A stretch of DNA of 23,871 nt from JACDAN01 sp036380355 (GTDB lineage Bacteria; Actinomycetota; Thermoleophilia; Gaiellales; Gaiellaceae). The notes under the pieces are model-generated. The model ran no database searches. It had not been told where the DNA came from and saw only the letters and a list, made by a program, of their open reading frames with translations. This document shows positions 1-9,806 of this stretch, one piece after another. The stretch covers positions 1-23,871 of the forward strand of contig DASVEW010000024.1 in the NCBI GenBank assembly GCA_036380355.1, read 5' to 3'. Numbering within the stretch: position 1 is the first letter of the stretch; every line of letters starts with the position of its first letter. Both the position numbers and the translations under genes were made by a program.

Positions 1-3000
1 CAGACCGGGCCGAACGGCGACCTCTTCTACGTCAACTTCAACGGGGACATCAGGCGGATCCGCTACCTCGGCTCCAACGAGGCTCCGGTGGCCGTCGCGG
101 CGGCCACGCCGACGAGCGGGCCCGTCCCGCTCACCGTGACGCTGGACGCCACCGGCTCCAGCGATCCGGACGGAGGGTCCCTGACGTACGCGTGGGACCT
201 CGACGGCGACGGCCTGTACGACGACTCGAGCGCCGCGACGCTCCAGCACACGTACGAGACCGCCGGCTCGTACGTGGCCCGGCTCCGGGTCGTGGACGCC
301 GGCGGCGCGTCGGCAACGGACTCCGTTTCCATCTCGGCAGGCGTCGGCCCGCCGACGGCGACGATCGACGCCCCGATTGCTTCGACGACCTGGAAGGTCG
401 GGGACGTCGTGAGCTTCAGCGGCTCTGCGACCGACGCCGAGGACGGCACGCTGCCGCCCTCCGCGTTCTCCTGGTCGCTCGTCCTCCAGCACTGCCCGTC
501 CGGCGGCTGCCACACGCATCCGGTCCAGAACTTCGTCGGCGTGTCGAGTGGCTCGTTCACGGCGCCCGATCACGAGTACCCCTCGCACCTCGAGCTCCAG
601 CTCACCGTCACCGACTCGCACGGGCTGACCGACACGACGAGCGTCCGGCTCGACCCGCAGACCGTCGACCTCGCGTTCCAGACCGACCCGGCCGGGCTGA
701 CGCTCGTCGTCGGCAGCGAGGCCGAGACGCCAGCGCCGTTCACGCGCACGGCGATCGTCGGCTCGACGGTGTCGCTCAGCGCCCCGACGCCGCAGATTGC
801 CGGAGGGCTGACCTACGACTTCGTCAGCTGGTCCGACGGCGGCGCGCAGACGCACACCATCACCGCACCGGCGACGAGCGCGACCTACACGGCGACCTAC
901 ACCGGCTCGGCCGTCCCGGGCCTCGTCGGCGCCTACGCGTTCAACGAGGGCGCCGGCTCGTCCGCCGTCGACGTCTCGGGGCAGGGGAACCACGGCACGC
1001 TCGAGGGCGGCACGGCCTGGTCGGCAACGGGGAGGTACGGCGGCGCGCTCCAGTTCGACGGCGTCAACGACTGGGTCCGCGTGCCCGACGCGAGCTCGCT
1101 CGACCTGTCGGCCGGCATGACGATCTCCGCCTGGGTGCGCCCCAGCACGCTGTCCGCGTGGCGGACCGTGATCTTCAAGCCGCAGCCGTCCAACCTCGTC
1201 TACGCGCTCTACGCGAACTCGAACGTGAACGCGCCGATGGGAGAGGCGTGGATCTCCGGGGCGTCCGCGAAGCCGGTGGGCACGACCCAGCTTCCGCTCA
1301 ACGCCTGGACGCATCTCGCCGCGACCTACGACGGCACCACGGTTCGCCTGTACGTCGACGGCACTGAAGTCGGCAGCGTCATTCGCGCGGGCGGGATCAC
1401 CACCTCGTCCGACCCGCTCTTCATCGGCGGCAATCCGGTCTGGCCCGAGTGGTTCTCCGGTCTGATCGACGAGGTGCGGATCTACGACCGCGCGCTGACC
1501 GCGACGGAGCTCCAGGCGGACATGAGCACCGCGATCGACAGCGGCCCGCCCGACACCGAATCGCCCTCGGCGCCGGGCACGCTCACGGCGACGGGCGGGA
1601 TGGGTTCGGCCTCGCTCAGTTGGGGCCCGGCGAGCGACGACCGCGCGGTCGCCCACTACAACGTCTACCGGAGCACGGTCGCGTCCTTCCTGCCCGATCT
1701 CTCGAACCGGATCGCCCAGGTCACGGGGCTCGCGTACACGGACGCGGCACCGGCCGGCACGTACTTCTACAAGGTCGACGCGCAGGACGGCGCCGGCAAC
1801 GTCGGGCCCTCGTCGAACGAGGCGAGCGCCACGGTCACCGCGGACACGAGCGCCCCGACCGCGCCGACGAACCTCCAGGCGAGTGTGTCTGGAACGTCCG
1901 TAGCGCTCACATGGACGGCCGCGACCGACGACGTCGGCGTCACGGCCTACAACGTGCACCGCGGGACGACCTCCGGCTTCACGCCGACGGACGCCAACCG
2001 GATCGCGCAGACGGCGGGGACGAGCTACGCCGACAGCGGGCTCTCGCCCGGGACGTACTACTACGTCGTGACGGCGCAGGACGCCGCGCTCAACGTCGGG
2101 CCGGCGTCGAACCAGGCGCTCGCGACGATCTCGTCGACGACGCCGCCGCCGAGCGGCCTCGTCGCGGCGTACGGGTTCGAGGAAGGCTCGGGGACGACCG
2201 CGAACGACAACTCCGGGACGGGCAACACCGGTGTCATCTCCGGTGCGGCCTTCGCGCCGAGCGGGAAGTACGGCGGCGCCCTCGACTTCGACGGCGTAGA
2301 CGACTGGGTGACGATCGCGGACTCCGACTCGCTCGACCTCACGAGCGGGATGACGCTGAGCGCCTGGGTGCGGCCGGACGTCGTGCAGGGCCGCTACCGG
2401 CAGGTGATCCTCAAGGAGCAGCCGGGCGGGCTCGAGTACTCGCTCTACGCGCACACAAACCGCGGGTTCCCGAGCACGTCCCTGTGGATCAACGGCAAGC
2501 TCCGGAACTTCGACGGCACGACGACGCTGCCGACCGGGGTCTGGTCGCACCTCGCGGCCACGTACAACGGCCTGACGGCGCGCGTGTACGTGGACGGCGT
2601 GCTCGTGCGGAGCGGCAACCGAAGCGGCACGCTCGGCGTCTCCGCGTCGCCGCTGCGGATCGGTGGCAACGCGGTTCACCCCGAGTGGTTCGACGGGCTG
2701 ATCGACAACGTCCGTGTCTACAACCGCGCGTTGACCGACAGCGAGATCCAGACGGACATGGCGACGCCGGTCACGCCGCCCGACTCCGAGCCGCCGACGG
2801 CGCCGTCACACCTGACCGCGACCGGCGGCATGCTCTCGGTCGATCTCGAGTGGATCGAGTCGACGGACAACGTCGGCGTGCAGCACTACAACGTCTACCG
2901 CAGCACCGTTCCGGGGTTCGTGCCGAGCGCCTCGAACCGAATCGCCCAGGTGACGGGCACGACGCACACCGACACCGCGGCGCCCGGGACGTACTACTAC

Positions 3001-6000
3001 AGAGTCGACGCGCAGGACGAGGCCAACAACGTGAGCCCGCCGTCGACCGAGGCCAGCGCGACGATCACCGGCGACACGATCGCCCCGACCGCCCCGACGG
3101 GTTTGACGGCGAGCGTGAGCGGCAGCTCGGCGGCCCTGAGCTGGACGGCGTCGAGCGACAACGTCGGTGTGGCGCGCTACAACGTCCACCGCGGCGACAG
3201 CCCGGGGTTCGTGCCGAGCGCCGCCAACCGGATCGCTCAGCCGGTCGGCACGAGCTACACGGACACCGGGCTCGCCGCGGGGACCCACTACTACGTCGTG
3301 ACCGCGGAGGACGCGGCGCTGAACGTCAGCGCCCCGTCGAACGAGGCGAGCGCGCTGATCTCCGACGTCAACCCGCCGACGGCTCCCACCGGCCTCGCTG
3401 CCGACGTGGACGGGACGTCGGTGAACCTGAGCTGGACGGCGGCGACGGACGACGTCGGCGTCACCCGCTACAACGTCCACCGCGGCACGACCTCCGGGTT
3501 CACGCCGACGGCCGCGAACCGGATCGCCCAGCCGACCGGGACGACGCACACCGATGCCGGGCTTGCCGTCGGGACGTACTACTACGTCGTGACGGCCGAG
3601 GATGCCGCGCAGAACGTCGGGCCGCCCTCGAACCAGGCTTCCGCCGTGATCCCCGACACCGAGCCGCCCACCGCGCCGTCCGGCCTGACCGCGACGGGTG
3701 CGCTGGGCCGCGTCTCGCTCGCCTGGACGGGGTCGACCGACAACATCGGCGTCCACCACTACAACGTCTACCGCAGCACCGTCGCGTCCTTCATCCCCGG
3801 GCCTGCCAACAAGATCGCCGAGGCGACGACACCTGCCTACGAGGACACCGGGCTCGCGGCCGGCACGTACTTCTACCGGGTCGATGCCGCGGACGCCGCG
3901 GGCAATCTGAGCTCTGCGTCGAACGAGGCGAGCGGGACCGCGACGGCGGACACGACCGCGCCGAGCGCGCCCGGCGGCCTGACCGCGAACGGCAGCGGCA
4001 GCTCTGTCGCGCTCTCGTGGACGGCCTCGACGGACGACGTGGGCGTCACCCGGTACAACGTCCATCGCGGGACGACCTCCGGGTTCACGCCGACGACCGC
4101 GAACCGGGTCGCACAGCCGACGGGGACGTCCTACACGGACGGCGGCCTCTCGGCCGGCACGTACTACTACCTCGTCACCGCGGAGGACGCCGCGCTGAAC
4201 GTCAGCGCCCCGTCGAACCAGGCGAGCGCGACGATCGCGCCGCCGCCGCCCGACCTCGTCGCCGCGTACGGCTTCGACGAGGAGACCGGCACGACGGTCC
4301 AGGACTCGTCCGGCAACGGCAACCACGGCACGCTCGAGGGGCCGACGAGGACGACCGCGGGCCGGTTCTTCGGCGCGCTCTCCTTCGACGGCACGAACGA
4401 CTGGGTGACCGTGCCCGACTCGCCCTCGCTCGACCTCACGACCGCGATGACGCTCGAGGCCTGGATTCGCCCGAACGCGATCACCGGCTGGCGCACGGTC
4501 ATCTTCAAGGAGCAGACGGGCAACCTCGTCTACGGGATCTACTCGAACACGAACACGAACACGCCGGCGGGCGAGATCTACACGACGACGATCCGACGCG
4601 TGAACGGGACGACGCAAGTCCCCGCGAACCAGTGGTCGCACCTCGCGACGACGTACGACGGCGCGAACCTCCGTTTCTACCTGAACGGCAACCTGGTGAA
4701 CACGCTCGTCACGAGCGGGAACATCCTCGTCTCGAACGGCGTCCTCCACATCGGCGGAAACGCGGTCTGGCCGGAGTGGTTCAACGGGCTGATCGACGAG
4801 ATCCGGATCTACAAGCGGGCGCTGAGCGAGTCGGAGATCCAGACGGACATGAACACGAGCGTCGGCGTGCCGGACACACAGCCGCCGACGGCCCCGCAGA
4901 ACCTTACGGCGACCGGCGCAGTGTCCTCCGCGTCGCTCGACTGGACGGCGGCCACGGACAACGTCGCCGTGCACCGCTACAACGTCCACCGCTCGACGAG
5001 CGCGGGCTTCGTCCCGACAGACACGAACCGCGTCGCGCAGGTCGCCTCGACATCGACGTCCTACACGGATACGGGGCTCGCCGGCGGGACGTACTTCTAC
5101 GTCGTCGTCGCGGAGGACGCGGCCGGCAACAAGGGGCCGCCGTCGAACGAGGCGAGCGCGGCGGTCACCGCGGACACCCAGGCGCCGACGGCGCCCGGGA
5201 CACTCAGCGCAACGGGGCTGCCCGGGGCTGCGAACCTGACGTGGGGCGCGGCGGCGGACAACGTCGCGGTCAAGCACTACAACGTCCACCGCTCGACGAC
5301 GAGCGGCTTCACCCCCTCCCTCGCGAACCGGGTCGCGCAGGTGACCGGGACGAGCCACTCCGACACCGGCCTCAACCCGAACACCTACTACTACCGCGTC
5401 ACCGCCGAGGACGCCGCCGGCAACGTCGGCCCGCCCACGAACCAGGCGGCCGCCGACGTGACCGAGCCGGCGATCGAAGGGCTCGTCGCCGCGTACGGCT
5501 TCGACGAGGCGACCGGGACGACTGCTCTCGACTCGTCCGGCAACGCGAACCACGGCTCGCTCGGCGGTCCCGCCCGCGCGTCGATCGGGCGCTTCGGCCA
5601 CGCCCTCCGCTTCGACGGCGCAAACGACTGGGTGACCGTTCCCGACTCGAGCTCCCTCGACCTGACGTCGGGGATGACGCTCGAGGCGTGGGTGCAGCCG
5701 AGCCTGCTCACCGGCTGGCGGACGGTCGTCTTCAAGGAGCAGACCGGCAACCTCGTCTACGGCACCTATGCGAACCGCGAGACGAACGTCCCGAACGGCC
5801 AGGCGTACATCGGCGGCCGCATCCGGTCGACGAACGGCAGCGGGCAGATCGCGCTCGGCTCGTGGACGCATCTCGCGACGACCTACGACGGCGCGGTCCT
5901 CCGGCTCTACGTCAACGGGACGCAGGTGTCCCAGCTCTCGATCGCCGGCACGATCGGAACCTCCAACGGCGTACTCCACATCGGCGGCAACGCCGTCTGG

Positions 6001-8181
6001 GGCGAGTGGTTCGCCGGCCTGATCGACGAGGTCCGCGTCTACAACCGGGCGCTGACCGCGACGGAGATCCAGACCGACATGGCGCGAGGCGTGGTGCGCG
6101 ACACGACGGCCCCGAACGCAGTCGCGAACACGCCGGCGAACGGCGCGCAGGACGTCAACGCGTTCGACCCGGTCACGGTGACCTTCAACGAGGCGATGGA
6201 CCCGGCGACGATCACGTCCTCCTCGTTCGAGCTGAGGGACGACACTGGGACGCTCGTGCCGGCCTCGATCTCGTACGAGCCGGTGTCGGGCGTCGCGACG
6301 CTCCAGCCGAACGCGCGACTCGCGTACCAGAAGTCCTACACGGCGACGGCCAAGGGCGGTCCGGACGGCGTCAAGGACCTGGGCGGGAACCCGCTGGCGG
6401 CCGACCGCACGTGGTCCTTCACGACCGCGAGCGCCCCGCCGCCGGTCCTCGTCCTCGGCTCCTCCTCCGACGGCTTCAGCAAGTACGCCGCCGAGATCCT
6501 CCGCGCGGAGGGGATGGGCCTCTTCGACGTCAAGAACCTGTCCGCGACGACGGCGGAGATGATCGGTGAGTACGACGTGGCGATCCTCGGGAACATCCCG
6601 CTCTCGGGCTCGCAGGTGACGATGCTGACGAACTTCGTGAACGCCGGCGGGAACCTGATCGCGTTCCGCCCGGACAAGCAGCTGGCGGGCCTGCTCGGCC
6701 TGACCGACGCCGGCACGACGCTCGCGAACGCGTACCTGCAGATCGACACGTCGGCCGGGAAGCCCGGCGCCGGGCTCGTCAGCCAGACGATCCAGTTCCA
6801 CGGGACGGCCGACCGCTACACGCTCAACGGCGCGACGAGCCTCGCGACGCTGTATTCGAACGCGACGACGGCGACGACGAGCCCGGCGGCGACGCTCCGC
6901 TCGGTGGGCTCGAACGGCGGCCAGGCTGCCGCCTTCGCGTTCGACCTCGCCCGCTCGATCGTCTACACGCGGCAGGGCAACCCGGCTTGGGTCGGGCAGG
7001 ACCGCGACGGGATCGTCCCGATCCGCCCCAACGACCTCTTCTTCGGCGCCGCCTCCGGCGATCAGCAGCCGGACTGGGTGAACACGAACAAGCTGGCGAT
7101 CCCGCAGGCGGACGAGCTCCAGCGGCTGCTCGCGAACCTCATCCTCGAGGTCGAGAAGGACCGCAAGCCGCTGCCGCGCTACTGGTACTTCCCGCGCGGC
7201 GAGAAGGCGGTCGTGATCATGACCGGGGACGACCATGCCCAGGGCGGCACGGCCGGCCGCTTCGACCAGCACAAGGCGCAGAGCCCGCCCGGCTGCTCCG
7301 TCGTCCAGTGGGAGTGCGTGCGGGGGACGTCGTACATCTACCCGGGCAGCCCCCTGACGAATACGCAGGCGGCCGCGTACGAGGCCGACGGCTTCGAGGT
7401 CGGGATCCACGTGAACGTCAGCGGCGGGTGCGGCAACTGGACCGAGTCGTCGCTGAGCACGAGGTTCGCCGAGGCGCTGGCCGCCTGGCGGGCCGACTAC
7501 CCGAGTGTCCCCGATCCGACGACCCACAGGCTCCACTGCGTTGCCTGGAGCGACTGGTCGACCCTGCCGAAGACCGAGCTCGCGAACGGGATGCGGATGG
7601 ACACGAACTACTACCACTACCCCGGGAGCTGGATCGGCCCGACCCCCGGGTTCATGACCGGCTCGGGGATGCCGATGCGCTTCGCCGACCTCGACGGGAC
7701 GCTGATCGACGTCTACCAGGCGCACACGCACATGAACGACGAGGCGGCCCAGGTCTACCCGTTCACGATCGACTCCTTGCTCAACGGGGCGCTCGGAGCG
7801 AACGGGTACTACGGCTGGTTCACGACCAACATGCACACGGACAACGCGACCCATGCCAGCGCGGATGCGATCGTCGCCTCGGCCCAGTCCCGCGGCGTGC
7901 CGATCGTCAGCGCCAGGCAGGCGCTCGACTGGCTCGACGCGCGCGACCGGTCGTCGTTCGCGTCGATCGTCTGGAGCGGGAACACGCTCACCTTCACGGT
8001 CCGGCCGGAGGAGGCGGCGAACGGCCTCGAGGTCATGCTGCCGGTCCAGTCGCGCGGCGGCGCGCTCTCGACGGTGACGCGCGCCGGCGCACTCGTCCCG
8101 ACCACGCCGCTGACGGCGAAGGGCGTCGCCTACGCAGTCTTCCCCGCGGTCGCAGGGACGTACGTCGCCACCTACGGTTAG
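1..8181 (+). CDS. Giant multidomain secreted/surface protein with LamG, Fn3 and deacetylase-like domains (5' truncated)
   Basis: The reading frame is open from base 1 and ends at TAG 8179-8181, so the true start lies upstream. The first 25 codons (GDLFYVNFNGDIRRIRY) resemble the end of a glucose/sorbosone dehydrogenase propeller. Domains by base position: PKD about 88-340; Ig-like 350-660; a repeat domain ending near 905; LamG at about 920-1545, 2155-2765, 4246-4860 and 5476-6085; fibronectin III in blocks of two (1555-2130), five (2780-4230) and two (4870-5460); Big_5-type Ig 6095-6430; an amidotransferase-like Rossmann segment 6440-7180; and a polysaccharide-deacetylase-like domain 7190-7930 with a TGDDH motif and a later GIHVN motif. 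A beta-rich tail closes the protein. No sorting signal or C-terminal membrane anchor is visible. It is probably extracellular and carbohydrate-binding; the substrate cannot be read from sequence. GC-rich codon use is uniform along the gene. Confidence 0.93.
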   Translation, partial: QTGPNGDLFYVNFNGDIRRIRYLGSNEAPVAVAAATPTSGPVPLTVTLDATGSSDPDGGSLTYAWDLDGDGLYDDSSAATLQHTYETAGSYVARLRVVDAGGASATDSVSISAGVGPPTATIDAPIASTTWKVGDVVSFSGSATDAEDGTLPPSAFSWSLVLQHCPSGGCHTHPVQNFVGVSSGSFTAPDHEYPSHLELQLTVTDSHGLTDTTSVRLDPQTVDLAFQTDPAGLTLVVGSEAETPAPFTRTAIVGSTVSLSAPTPQIAGGLTYDFVSWSDGGAQTHTITAPATSATYTATYTGSAVPGLVGAYAFNEGAGSSAVDVSGQGNHGTLEGGTAWSATGRYGGALQFDGVNDWVRVPDASSLDLSAGMTISAWVRPSTLSAWRTVIFKPQPSNLVYALYANSNVNAPMGEAWISGASAKPVGTTQLPLNAWTHLAATYDGTTVRLYVDGTEVGSVIRAGGITTSSDPLFIGGNPVWPEWFSGLIDEVRIYDRALTATELQADMSTAIDSGPPDTESPSAPGTLTATGGMGSASLSWGPASDDRAVAHYNVYRSTVASFLPDLSNRIAQVTGLAYTDAAPAGTYFYKVDAQDGAGNVGPSSNEASATVTADTSAPTAPTNLQASVSGTSVALTWTAATDDVGVTAYNVHRGTTSGFTPTDANRIAQTAGTSYADSGLSPGTYYYVVTAQDAALNVGPASNQALATISSTTPPPSGLVAAYGFEEGSGTTANDNSGTGNTGVISGAAFAPSGKYGGALDFDGVDDWVTIADSDSLDLTSGMTLSAWVRPDVVQGRYRQVILKEQPGGLEYSLYAHTNRGFPSTSLWINGKLRNFDGTTTLPTGVWSHLAATYNGLTARVYVDGVLVRSGNRSGTLGVSASPLRIGGNAVHPEWFDGLIDNVRVYNRALTDSEIQTDMATPVTPPDSEPPTAPSHLTATGGMLSVDLEWIESTDNVGVQHYNVYRSTVPGFVPSASNRIAQVTGTTHTDTAAPGTYYYRVDAQDEANNVSPPSTEASATITGDTIAPTAPTGLTASVSGSSAALSWTASSDNVGVARYNVHRGDSPGFVPSAANRIAQPVGTSYTDTGLAAGTHYYVVTAEDAALNVSAPSNEASALISDVNPPTAPTGLAADVDGTSVNLSWTAATDDVGVTRYNVHRGTTSGFTPTAANRIAQPTGTTHTDAGLAVGTYYYVVTAEDAAQNVGPPSNQASAVIPDTEPPTAPSGLTATGALGRVSLAWTGSTDNIGVHHYNVYRSTVASFIPGPANKIAEATTPAYEDTGLAAGTYFYRVDAADAAGNLSSASNEASGTATADTTAPSAPGGLTANGSGSSVALSWTASTDDVGVTRYNVHRGTTSGFTPTTANRVAQPTGTSYTDGGLSAGTYYYLVTAEDAALNVSAPSNQASATIAPPPPDLVAAYGFDEETGTTVQDSSGNGNHGTLEGPTRTTAGRFFGALSFDGTNDWVTVPDSPSLDLTTAMTLEAWIRPNAITGWRTVIFKEQTGNLVYGIYSNTNTNTPAGEIYTTTIRRVNGTTQVPANQWSHLATTYDGANLRFYLNGNLVNTLVTSGNILVSNGVLHIGGNAVWPEWFNGLIDEIRIYKRALSESEIQTDMNTSVGVPDTQPPTAPQNLTATGAVSSASLDWTAATDNVAVHRYNVHRSTSAGFVPTDTNRVAQVASTSTSYTDTGLAGGTYFYVVVAEDAAGNKGPPSNEASAAVTADTQAPTAPGTLSATGLPGAANLTWGAAADNVAVKHYNVHRSTTSGFTPSLANRVAQVTGTSHSDTGLNPNTYYYRVTAEDAAGNVGPPTNQAAADVTEPAIEGLVAAYGFDEATGTTALDSSGNANHGSLGGPARASIGRFGHALRFDGANDWVTVPDSSSLDLTSGMTLEAWVQPSLLTGWRTVVFKEQTGNLVYGTYANRETNVPNGQAYIGGRIRSTNGSGQIALGSWTHLATTYDGAVLRLYVNGTQVSQLSIAGTIGTSNGVLHIGGNAVWGEWFAGLIDEVRVYNRALTATEIQTDMARGVVRDTTAPNAVANTPANGAQDVNAFDPVTVTFNEAMDPATITSSSFELRDDTGTLVPASISYEPVSGVATLQPNARLAYQKSYTATAKGGPDGVKDLGGNPLAADRTWSFTTASAPPPVLVLGSSSDGFSKYAAEILRAEGMGLFDVKNLSATTAEMIGEYDVAILGNIPLSGSQVTMLTNFVNAGGNLIAFRPDKQLAGLLGLTDAGTTLANAYLQIDTSAGKPGAGLVSQTIQFHGTADRYTLNGATSLATLYSNATTATTSPAATLRSVGSNGGQAAAFAFDLARSIVYTRQGNPAWVGQDRDGIVPIRPNDLFFGAASGDQQPDWVNTNKLAIPQADELQRLLANLILEVEKDRKPLPRYWYFPRGEKAVVIMTGDDHAQGGTAGRFDQHKAQSPPGCSVVQWECVRGTSYIYPGSPLTNTQAAAYEADGFEVGIHVNVSGGCGNWTESSLSTRFAEALAAWRADYPSVPDPTTHRLHCVAWSDWSTLPKTELANGMRMDTNYYHYPGSWIGPTPGFMTGSGMPMRFADLDGTLIDVYQAHTHMNDEAAQVYPFTIDSLLNGALGANGYYGWFTTNMHTDNATHASADAIVASAQSRGVPIVSARQALDWLDARDRSSFASIVWSGNTLTFTVRPEEAANGLEVMLPVQSRGGALSTVTRAGALVPTTPLTAKGVAYAVFPAVAGTYVATYG

Positions 8182-8282
8182 CCCAACCGATCGGCTAGGT
8201 GCTCGTCGCCCGGAGGGTCTTCGTTTTCTGGTCTAGGAGTGCGGTTTCGCCCCTTCTAGGCTCAGGTTCAGGCGTCTGACGT

Positions 8283-8290
8283 GAGGGGGA
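8283..8290 (+). promoter_or_regulatory. Ribosome binding site deciding the sugar transferase start
   Basis: A purine run GAGGGGGA lies 7 nt before GTG 8298 but only 1 nt before the upstream in-frame TTG at 8292. The spacing therefore favours GTG 8298. The 116-nt gap after the giant gene (8182-8297) shows no convincing -35/-10 pair and no strong terminator hairpin. A TAGGCT at 8257-8262 could be a -10 but has no matching -35. Confidence 0.6.
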
Positions 8291-8297
8291 CTTGCGC

Positions 8298-9806
8298 GTG
8301 AACTCGGTGGTAGAAACGGCTTCGACTGCGGTCGGCGGCCGCACGCTCGAGATCCTGGCGCGGCGGCGGTCGTCGCCGTTCAAGCGCCGCGGCCGGCTCG
8401 TGCGCGCCGCGTTGCTGCTCGCCGATCTCGCCGGGCTCACGCTCGCGTTCGTCGCGACGCAGATCCTCTTCCTCGACGCCGGCCCGAACGACACCGTCGG
8501 AATCGAGACGGAGCTCGTGCTGTTCACGCTCAGCCTCCCGCTCTGGGCCGTCGTCGCGAAGCTCTACCGCCTCTACGACAACGACGACGAGCGCGCCGAC
8601 CACACGACGCTCGAGGACCTCGTCGGCGTCTTCCACCTCGTCACTGTGGGCACCTGGCTCGTGATCGGCGGCGGCTGGCTGCTCGGCCTCGCCGACCCGA
8701 AGCTCGGCAAGCTGCTCACGTTCTGGGTGCTCGCGATCGCGCTCGTGACCGGCGGGCGGGGCGTCGCGCGCGCTCTCTGCCGGCGTCACCTCGCCTTCCT
8801 CCAGAACACCGTCATCATCGGCGCGGGGGACGTCGGCCAGCTCGTCGCGCGCAAGCTCCTCCAGCACCGCGAGTACGGCCTGAACCTCGTCGGCTTCGTC
8901 GACGCCAACCCGAAGGAGCTCCGCTCGGACCTCGGCGACGTCCCCGTTCTCGGGCCGGTCGAGCAGCTGCCGGAGCTCGTCGACCGCCTCGACATCGAGC
9001 GTGTCGTCGTCGCGTTCTCGAACGACCCGCCGGCCCGTACGGTCGAGCTGGTCCGCACGCTGCGCGACCGGAGCATCCAGGTGGACATCGTCCCGCGCCT
9101 CTACGAGCTCGTCGGCCCGCACGTGAAGGTCCACTCGATCGAGAGCCTCCCGCTGGTGGCTCTGCCGACCGCGAAGCGCTTCCCGTTCTCGCGCAAGCTG
9201 AAGCGGTTCGGCGACATCGTCGGGGCCGCCGTCGGCCTCGTCCTCGCCGCGCCGTTCTTCGCGTACGCGGCCTGGCGGATCCGCCGTGAGTCGCCGGGGC
9301 CCGTGATCTTCCGGCAGGAGCGCCTCGGCAAGGGTATGCGGCCGTTCACCGTCTTCAAGTTCCGGACGATGCGGGTCGACACCGACGACTCGGCCCACCG
9401 CGAGTTCATCAAGCAAACGATGGACGCCTCGGCCCTGCCGACGGAGAACGGGCTCTACAAGCTGAACCGCGACGACGCCGTCACGCCGTTCGGCCGCTTC
9501 CTCCGCAAGACGAGCCTCGACGAGATCCCGAACCTCGTCAACGTCCTCCGCGGCGAGATGTCGCTCGTCGGCCCCCGTCCGTGCCTCGAGTACGAGACGG
9601 AGCATTTCGAGCCGCACCACTTCGAGCGCTTCGTCGTCCCGCAGGGGATCACCGGCCTGTGGCAGGTGACGGCGAGGGCACATGCCACGTTCGGGGAGGC
9701 GCTCAACATGGACGTCGCCTACGCGCGGAACTGGTCGCTGGGGCTCGATCTGTGGCTCATCCTCCGCACGCCTCTCCACGTCCTCCGCAGAAAGGGAACC
9801 GTCTGA
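8298..9806 (+). CDS. Exopolysaccharide polyprenyl glycosylphosphotransferase (sugar transferase)
   Basis: This 502-aa inner-membrane enzyme is predicted to move a sugar-1-phosphate from a nucleotide sugar to undecaprenyl phosphate, the first step in building a lipid-linked glycan. About four N-terminal membrane helices (residues ~37-58, 72-92, 108-130, 139-160) precede a CoA-binding-like Rossmann domain (TVIIGAGDVG at 171-180). The catalytic bacterial sugar transferase domain follows, with its membrane segment at 303-325, KFRTM at 354-358, SLDEIPN at 406-412, MSLVGPRP at 421-428 and ITGLWQV at 451-457. The length is normal for the WbaP/CpsE-like polyprenyl glycosylphosphotransferase family. 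GTG 8298 is chosen because of the ribosome binding site. The stop TGA shares one base with the next ATG. The sugar substrate is unknown. Confidence 0.93.
   Translation: MNSVVETASTAVGGRTLEILARRRSSPFKRRGRLVRAALLLADLAGLTLAFVATQILFLDAGPNDTVGIETELVLFTLSLPLWAVVAKLYRLYDNDDERADHTTLEDLVGVFHLVTVGTWLVIGGGWLLGLADPKLGKLLTFWVLAIALVTGGRGVARALCRRHLAFLQNTVIIGAGDVGQLVARKLLQHREYGLNLVGFVDANPKELRSDLGDVPVLGPVEQLPELVDRLDIERVVVAFSNDPPARTVELVRTLRDRSIQVDIVPRLYELVGPHVKVHSIESLPLVALPTAKRFPFSRKLKRFGDIVGAAVGLVLAAPFFAYAAWRIRRESPGPVIFRQERLGKGMRPFTVFKFRTMRVDTDDSAHREFIKQTMDASALPTENGLYKLNRDDAVTPFGRFLRKTSLDEIPNLVNVLRGEMSLVGPRPCLEYETEHFEPHHFERFVVPQGITGLWQVTARAHATFGEALNMDVAYARNWSLGLDLWLILRTPLHVLRRKGTV

Noticed and set aside
1555..5460. 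Regularly spaced similar DNA segments resembling a repeat array or CRISPR
   Set aside because: The repeats are in-frame, about 280-300 nt apart, and encode fibronectin III domains. They are protein repeats, not palindromic short repeats with spacers.
1449..6569. A second long open frame on the plus strand inside the giant gene
   Set aside because: Arg-rich, low-complexity translation in a shifted frame; the LamG/Fn3 frame explains the same DNA fully.
2806..7854. A roughly 5-kb open frame antisense to the giant protein gene
   Set aside because: Its translation is Arg, Val and Asp rich with no domain. It mirrors the strong GC-ending codon pattern of the real gene on the other strand and is a typical high-GC shadow.
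8292..8297. TTG start two codons upstream for the sugar transferase
   Set aside because: The ribosome binding site would be only 1 nt away; GTG 8298 has proper 7-nt spacing.
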